Shown one piece after another: positions 6,465 to 10,593 of a DNA stretch of 10,593 nt. The notes beneath the pieces are model-generated. The model had not been told where the DNA came from and searched no databases. It worked only from the letters and a program-made list of their open reading frames with translations. Every line of letters starts with the position of its first letter. Position 1 is the stretch's first letter. This DNA comes from Bacilli bacterium (GTDB lineage: Bacteria; Bacillota_I; Bacilli_A; RF39; UBA660), in assembly GCA_017511605.1 (NCBI GenBank), contig JAFWJL010000014.1:1-10593 (forward strand). Reading direction: 5' to 3'. A program made the translations under genes and the position numbers.

Positions 6465-8225
6465 ATGAAAGACTTTAAAGAAAAACTTAGTTTAGTTCCT
6501 ACAAAACCAGGTAGTTACCAAATGAAAAATAAAGATGGAGTAATTATCTATGTAGGTAAAGCTAAGAATCTTCAAAGAAGATTAAGAAGTTATTTCACAA
6601 GAACAGTAACTGGTAAAACTAAAATGTTAGTAGAAGATATAGATGATTTTGAATATATTGTCACTGACTCAGAACTTGAAAGTTTAATACTAGAAATAAC
6701 TTTAATAAAGAAATATGATCCTAAGTATAATATATTACTTAGAGATGACAAATCTTATCCATATATAGAATTAACTAACGATAAATATCCTACACTAAAG
6801 GTAGTAAGAAATGTAAAAAGAAAGAAAAATAAAAACTATTTATATGGACCATATCCTAATGTTTCCGCAGCAAGAAGCACAGTAAACATGATTAATAGAA
6901 TATATCCATTAAGAAAATGTGATCCAATAAAAAAAGACTTATGTCTTTACTACCATATAAATGAATGTTTAGGATATTGTAAAAAAGAAATAAATCCTAA
7001 TGTAATAGAAGAAATGAAAAAAGAAATTATTACTTTCTTAAAAGGAGATGCTACATTAATTACTAAAAAGATTAATGAAGAAATGTCTTTAGCGAGTGAT
7101 AAAATGAATTTTGAAAAAGCTTTAGAATTAAAGAAAATGTTAGATGATATTAATGTAGTATTAAATAAACAAAAAATAGATCTTAATAATAATTATAATT
7201 TTGATTTAGTAAATTACTATGTAGATAATAATTATTTAAGTATAGAAATATTCTTTATACGTAATGGATTATTATTTGGTAGACATAATGAAATAATTTC
7301 TTCTCTAGGAGATACTCCTAATGAAGTATTAGAGTATTTAATTAAATTCTATGATAAATCTTTACTACCTCATGAACTATTAGTACCAATAGATTTAGAT
7401 AAGGAATTATTAAGTAAGTACTTTAATATTAAAGTAAATACTCCAGAACGTGGAAAATTAAAAAGTCTATTAGATTTATGCTTACAAAATGCTAAAGAAC
7501 AAATGGAATTAAAAGAAGAGACACTAAAAAAAGATGATGATGAAAGAGAAAAATCTTTAGAAGAATTGAGAAATCTATTAGGATTAAAACGCTTACATAG
7601 AATGGAGTCATTTGATAATTCCCATTTATTTGGTACTTTCTATGTAGGAGGTATGGTTGTATTTGATGATTTTCTTCCTAATAAAGATCTATATAGAAAA
7701 TATAAAATATCTACTGAAGTTAAAGATGATTTATCTGCTATGAAAGAAGTTATCTATAGAAGATATTTTAAAACTATAATGGAAGAATCTTATAAACCAG
7801 ATTTAATTGTAATGGATGGAGGAAAACTTCAAATAGATGCTTGTAAAGAAGTATTAAATTCACTTAATTTATATATTCCAGTAATTGGACTTGTAAAAGA
7901 TAAAAAACATAGAACGAGTTATATAATTAATGAAAATTATGATATACTAAATGTAGATAAAGATTCAAAGTTATTCTTATTTTTAACTAGGATACAAGAA
8001 GAAGTTCATAGATTTGCCATTACTTATCATAGAAATATTAAATCTAAAGGAGCTCTTTCTAGTGTTTTAGATGTAATCCCAGGAATAGGAGAAGTAAGAA
8101 AAAAAGAACTATTAAAAACTTTTGGATCTTTAAAGAAAATGAAAAATGCTACAGTAGATGAATTATCTAAAGTAGTAGGTAATGATGTAGCAGAAAAACT
8201 ACATGAATATTTAAAGGAGATATAA
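6465..8225 (+). CDS. uvrC: UvrABC excinuclease subunit C
   Basis: UvrC makes both incisions around damaged bases in nucleotide excision repair, acting with UvrB after UvrA loads it. The 586-residue protein has the full domain order. The GIY-YIG nuclease (about 12-90) contains PGSYQM, Y29 in IIYVGKAKNL, R39 and E77, for the 3' cut. Four cysteines follow (C152, C160, C168, C172), placed like the iron-sulfur ligands reported in UvrC. The UVR motif (about 197-230) binds UvrB. The RNase H-like endonuclease for the 5' cut has FDNSH with D384, MDGG with D451, and EVHRFA with H516. A helix-hairpin-helix end (about 535-585) includes VIPGIGEVRKKELL. GGAGGTGA lies four bases before the ATG. No uvrA or uvrB is in the window. 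The end of the gene holds the ribosome binding site of the next gene, one base away. Confidence 0.97.
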   Translation: MKDFKEKLSLVPTKPGSYQMKNKDGVIIYVGKAKNLQRRLRSYFTRTVTGKTKMLVEDIDDFEYIVTDSELESLILEITLIKKYDPKYNILLRDDKSYPYIELTNDKYPTLKVVRNVKRKKNKNYLYGPYPNVSAARSTVNMINRIYPLRKCDPIKKDLCLYYHINECLGYCKKEINPNVIEEMKKEIITFLKGDATLITKKINEEMSLASDKMNFEKALELKKMLDDINVVLNKQKIDLNNNYNFDLVNYYVDNNYLSIEIFFIRNGLLFGRHNEIISSLGDTPNEVLEYLIKFYDKSLLPHELLVPIDLDKELLSKYFNIKVNTPERGKLKSLLDLCLQNAKEQMELKEETLKKDDDEREKSLEELRNLLGLKRLHRMESFDNSHLFGTFYVGGMVVFDDFLPNKDLYRKYKISTEVKDDLSAMKEVIYRRYFKTIMEESYKPDLIVMDGGKLQIDACKEVLNSLNLYIPVIGLVKDKKHRTSYIINENYDILNVDKDSKLFLFLTRIQEEVHRFAITYHRNIKSKGALSSVLDVIPGIGEVRKKELLKTFGSLKKMKNATVDELSKVVGNDVAEKLHEYLKEI

Positions 8226-8226
8226 T

Positions 8227-8637
8227 ATGAAGAATAATAAAGGATTTACATTAGTAGAAATAATGACAGTTATAGTAATACTAGGAATAATAGCTATTAT
8301 AGCTGTAACGGCATATAGTAAGCATTTAAATGATACTAGAAATAAAGATTATGATTTTATGGCTAAGTCAGCATCAAATGCCGCAGCAGAATTTGCTATG
8401 GATCATTTTGGAATAAATGAAGTAACATTAAAAGAATTATATGAGGGAGAATACTTAGAGTATCCACAAGATCCATCAAATAAAGGAAAAATGTGTACTG
8501 GTAGTGTAAAAATTACTAATACTAATAATCATGATGGAATAGATACTGAAAAATATGACGTAACTATATGTTGTGCTAACTATAGTTATATATATCATTT
8601 CCCAGGAGGAAGTAAACAATTAACCACATGTGAATAG
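8227..8637 (+). CDS. Type IV pilin-like (prepilin) protein
   Basis: This is a secreted or membrane-anchored protein of the type IV pilin/pseudopilin class. It opens with MKNNKGFTLVEIMTVIV, where a prepilin peptidase would cut between G6 and F7 and methylate F7. The conserved Glu at mature position 5 (E11) and a hydrophobic helix to about residue 30 complete the signature. The 136-residue protein has a small C-terminal head with four cysteines (C90, C115, C116, C135) that could form disulfides. The head is short and I cannot assign it to a named pilin such as ComGC. No assembly ATPase, platform protein or peptidase gene is here. AAGGAGAT (8214-8221) lies in the end of uvrC, and the ATG comes one base after the uvrC stop, so the two are co-transcribed and probably translationally coupled. 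A link to DNA uptake is possible from context but unproven. Confidence 0.85.
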   Translation: MKNNKGFTLVEIMTVIVILGIIAIIAVTAYSKHLNDTRNKDYDFMAKSASNAAAEFAMDHFGINEVTLKELYEGEYLEYPQDPSNKGKMCTGSVKITNTNNHDGIDTEKYDVTICCANYSYIYHFPGGSKQLTTCE

Positions 8638-8646
8638 GGTGAAATT

Positions 8647-10419
8647 ATGAGTAAAATACAAGTAATGGATGAAGTTTTAGCTAATAAAATAGCTGCCGGA
8701 GAAGTAGTTGAAAAAACTATGAATGTAGTTAAAGAATTAGTAGAAAACTCTATCGATGCAAATTCAACAGAAATAACAATAAAACTAGTAGATTCAGGTG
8801 TAAAAGAAATAGAAGTATCAGATAATGGTATAGGTATGGATAAAGATGATGCCGTACTAGCATTCTCTCGTCATGCGACTTCTAAATTAAAAAAACTAGA
8901 TGATTTATTCTATATAGAATCATTAGGTTTCAGAGGAGAAGCACTTCCATCTATCGCTAGTGTATCTAATGTTAGATTAAAAACTAGTAATGGTTCTATT
9001 GGTACTTTAGTGACTATTAATGGAGGGAAAGACTTAAAAGTAGATAATAGTGATCTACAAGTAGGTACTACTATTACCGTATCTGATTTATTTTATAATA
9101 CTCCAGTAAGATTAAAGTATTTAAAAAATTTATATACAGAATTAGCTTATATCGTAGAATATATTAATAAAATGGCTTTATCTTATCCTAATATTAAATT
9201 TACTTTAATTAATAATGATAAAGTGTTATTAAAGACTGATGGTAGTGGAGATTTATTAAAAGTAATCTATGAAATATATGGAGTAGATATTACTAAAAAA
9301 ATGATTCCTATCGATGGAGAAAATGACGATTACTATATCCATGGATATATTTCATATCCTGAAGTAACTAAGGCTAATAGAAATTCTATTACTACTTTAG
9401 TAAATGGAAGAGTAATAAAAAATAATGAATTAAATAAGACAATAGTAGATTGTTATCACACATATATACATAAAGATAGATATCCAGTAATAATACTTAA
9501 TATTGATGTAGATCCAATACTAATAGATATTAATATACACCCAACTAAAATGGATATTAAATTTTCAAAAATGGATACTCTAAAAGAATTAGTAGAAAAA
9601 TTAATAACTGAAAAATTAGAAAATATAAATTTAATTCCAGAAGTAAGTGTACGAGATAGTTATTCAGTAAGTGAAGTATCTCGTCAAATTCATAAACAAG
9701 TAGAAGAAGAAAAACCTGTAGACACTCCTAAGTATGAAGAAATAAAATTAGATTTTGAGGTACAAGAAGAAGAAAAAAAATATAATGAAGAAATAAAAGA
9801 AGAATTACCATTTGAAGTAGAAGAAGAAATAACTCCTAGAGTAAAGAAAATGTATCCAATAGGAGTAGTTATGAAAACTTATATAGTTGCCGAAAATGAA
9901 GATGGAATGTATCTAATAGACCAACATGCCGCAGCTGAAAGAATTAACTTTGAAAAGATAATGAAGAAAATGAAAGAAAAACCAATTATTATAGATTTAT
10001 TAGTACCTATAAGAATAGAATTAAGAAAAGATGAATTTATTCTAGCTAAAGAAAGATTTAACCTGCTAGAAGAATATGGCTTTTCAATCGATGAATTTGG
10101 AGAAAATACACTTCTAATTAGATCTCATCCTAATTGGATACCAGATGAAAAATCTGAAGATATAATAAGAAAATTAGTAGATATAATTATAGATAAAGGT
10201 AAATTTGATTTTGATCAGTTTATTTGGAGAATAGCTGCGACTACTGCCTGTAGAATGTCAGTAATGGCAGGAGACTACATCTCTAAAGAAGAAATGGAGT
10301 GGATTCTAGAAAATATTAGATATTGTGATAATCCATTTACATGTCCTCATGGAAGACCATCTATTATTACATATACTAAATATGAATTAGAAAAGTTATT
10401 TAAGAGACAATTAGATTGA
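8647..10419 (+). CDS. mutL: DNA mismatch repair protein MutL
   Basis: MutL links mismatch recognition by MutS to strand removal. The N-terminal GHKL ATPase (about 1-330) shows NKIAAGEVV, the catalytic ELVENSIDA (E30-A38), DNGIGM (59-64), SRHATSKL and GFRGEAL, with DINIHPTK near 294. A Glu/Lys-rich linker (about 335-400) leads to the C-terminal dimerisation domain. This domain carries the nuclease motif DQHAAAERINFE (425-436, matching DQHA-x2-E-x4-E), ACRMSV (C535) and CPHGRP (566-571), the zinc-site pattern. It is therefore an endonuclease-type MutL, as in bacteria without MutH. The usual beta-clamp motif (QEMIVP in B. subtilis) aligns with IDLLVP (449-454), lacking the Gln. The 590-residue length is slightly short because of the linker. 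AGGGTGA (8636-8642) overlaps the pilin stop codon, so mutL is the last gene of the uvrC operon. mutS is not adjacent in the visible part. Confidence 0.97.
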   Translation: MSKIQVMDEVLANKIAAGEVVEKTMNVVKELVENSIDANSTEITIKLVDSGVKEIEVSDNGIGMDKDDAVLAFSRHATSKLKKLDDLFYIESLGFRGEALPSIASVSNVRLKTSNGSIGTLVTINGGKDLKVDNSDLQVGTTITVSDLFYNTPVRLKYLKNLYTELAYIVEYINKMALSYPNIKFTLINNDKVLLKTDGSGDLLKVIYEIYGVDITKKMIPIDGENDDYYIHGYISYPEVTKANRNSITTLVNGRVIKNNELNKTIVDCYHTYIHKDRYPVIILNIDVDPILIDINIHPTKMDIKFSKMDTLKELVEKLITEKLENINLIPEVSVRDSYSVSEVSRQIHKQVEEEKPVDTPKYEEIKLDFEVQEEEKKYNEEIKEELPFEVEEEITPRVKKMYPIGVVMKTYIVAENEDGMYLIDQHAAAERINFEKIMKKMKEKPIIIDLLVPIRIELRKDEFILAKERFNLLEEYGFSIDEFGENTLLIRSHPNWIPDEKSEDIIRKLVDIIIDKGKFDFDQFIWRIAATTACRMSVMAGDYISKEEMEWILENIRYCDNPFTCPHGRPSIITYTKYELEKLFKRQLD

Positions 10420-10422
10420 CAC

Positions 10423-10458
10423 AAAAAATGTAAATTAAATAAATATTTACATTTTTTT
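10423..10458 (+). terminator. Intrinsic terminator after mutL
   Basis: A perfect 13-bp stem (AAAAAATGTAAAT at 10423-10435, ATTTACATTTTTT at 10445-10457) encloses a 9-base loop and ends in a run of seven T. It starts three bases after the mutL stop codon. Confidence 0.85.
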
Positions 10459-10473
10459 ATTTATATAAAAAAG

Positions 10474-10479
10474 TATAAT
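10474..10479 (+). promoter_or_regulatory. Possible -10 box of the last gene
   Basis: A perfect TATAAT follows the mutL terminator and precedes the ribosome binding site AGGTGA (10495-10500). There is no properly spaced -35 box; TTTACA at 10446-10451 would leave 22 bases and lies in the terminator arm. The region is almost all A/T, so the match is weak evidence. Confidence 0.4.
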
Positions 10480-10504
10480 TGATAAAATAATAATAGGTGA
10501 TACT

Positions 10505-10593
10505 ATGAAAAATAAGAAGAAAAAAAATAGAATTCTTTTATTATTCTTGATTTTAACAGGAATAAGTATAGGTTTTGCAGCATTAACTGCTAA
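10505..10593 (+). CDS. 5' end of an exported or membrane-anchored protein gene (partial at the right edge)
   Basis: Twenty-nine codons are visible before the window ends. AGGTGA (10495-10500) lies four bases before the ATG. The peptide starts with a strongly basic MKNKKKKNR, followed by the hydrophobic core ILLLFLILTGISIGFAALTA, a clear signal peptide or N-terminal anchor. The GISIGFAAL pattern resembles N-termini of small surface proteins common in low-GC Bacillota, including the TasA/camelysin (SipW-dependent) type, but without the mature part this is only a resemblance. It is a separate transcription unit, since a strong terminator lies between it and mutL. Confidence 0.7.
   Translation, partial: MKNKKKKNRILLLFLILTGISIGFAALTA

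Noticed and set aside
8221..8226. Perfect TATAAT just before the pilin ATG
   Set aside because: Transcription would start inside the pilin gene after its start codon, and no -35 box fits. It is the end of uvrC plus a single spacer base.
10416..10421. Perfect TTGACA at the end of mutL
   Set aside because: The expected -10 position lies in the terminator loop and has no good match; the sequence is the Asp codon, stop and following bases.
1..10593. Mycoplasma-type genetic code
   Set aside because: Tryptophans use TGG, mutL ends with TGA, and no long frame needs TGA read as Trp.

Overview
The window looks like ordinary chromosome from a low-GC, walled member of the Bacillota, most likely the Bacilli side. 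The codons are extremely A/T-rich and the coding strand is rich in purines. Shine-Dalgarno sites are strong (GGAGGTGA, AGGTGA, GAGGAG). A YneF/UPF0154 gene is present, and the window carries peptidoglycan genes (class B PBP, MraY). Tryptophan is TGG and TGA ends mutL, so the standard code (table 11) applies and a code-4 mycoplasma is excluded. A finer placement, such as an uncultured gut Bacilli lineage, is only an inference.

Every gene is on the + strand and packing is tight. From left to right: the 3' end of an unrecognised acidic protein gene (2-517) with a terminator; a LysR-type regulator (608-1486) with a near-consensus promoter and a terminator; a class B penicillin-binding protein with one PASTA domain (1538-3439); a 533-residue, highly charged coiled-coil protein of unknown function (3490-5091); mraY (start placed at 5174, end 6154); a small YneF-family membrane protein (6208-6417) with a terminator; uvrC (6465-8225); a lone type IV pilin-like gene (8227-8637); mutL (8647-10419) with a strong terminator; and the first 29 codons of an exported or membrane-anchored protein (from 10505).

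The PBP and MraY are what remains visible of a division and cell-wall cluster. MraY makes lipid I for the wall that the PBP cross-links. The coiled-coil gene sits between them, where murE commonly lies in Bacillota. uvrC, pilin and mutL form a likely operon (gaps of 1 and 9 bases) that mixes nucleotide excision repair, mismatch repair and a pilin-like protein. No gap exceeds 300 bases. No tRNA, rRNA, CRISPR array, insertion sequence or prophage gene was seen. I found no convincing new multi-gene system. The items most worth a second look are the coiled-coil protein, the pilin between two repair genes, and the dyad beside the lysR promoter.
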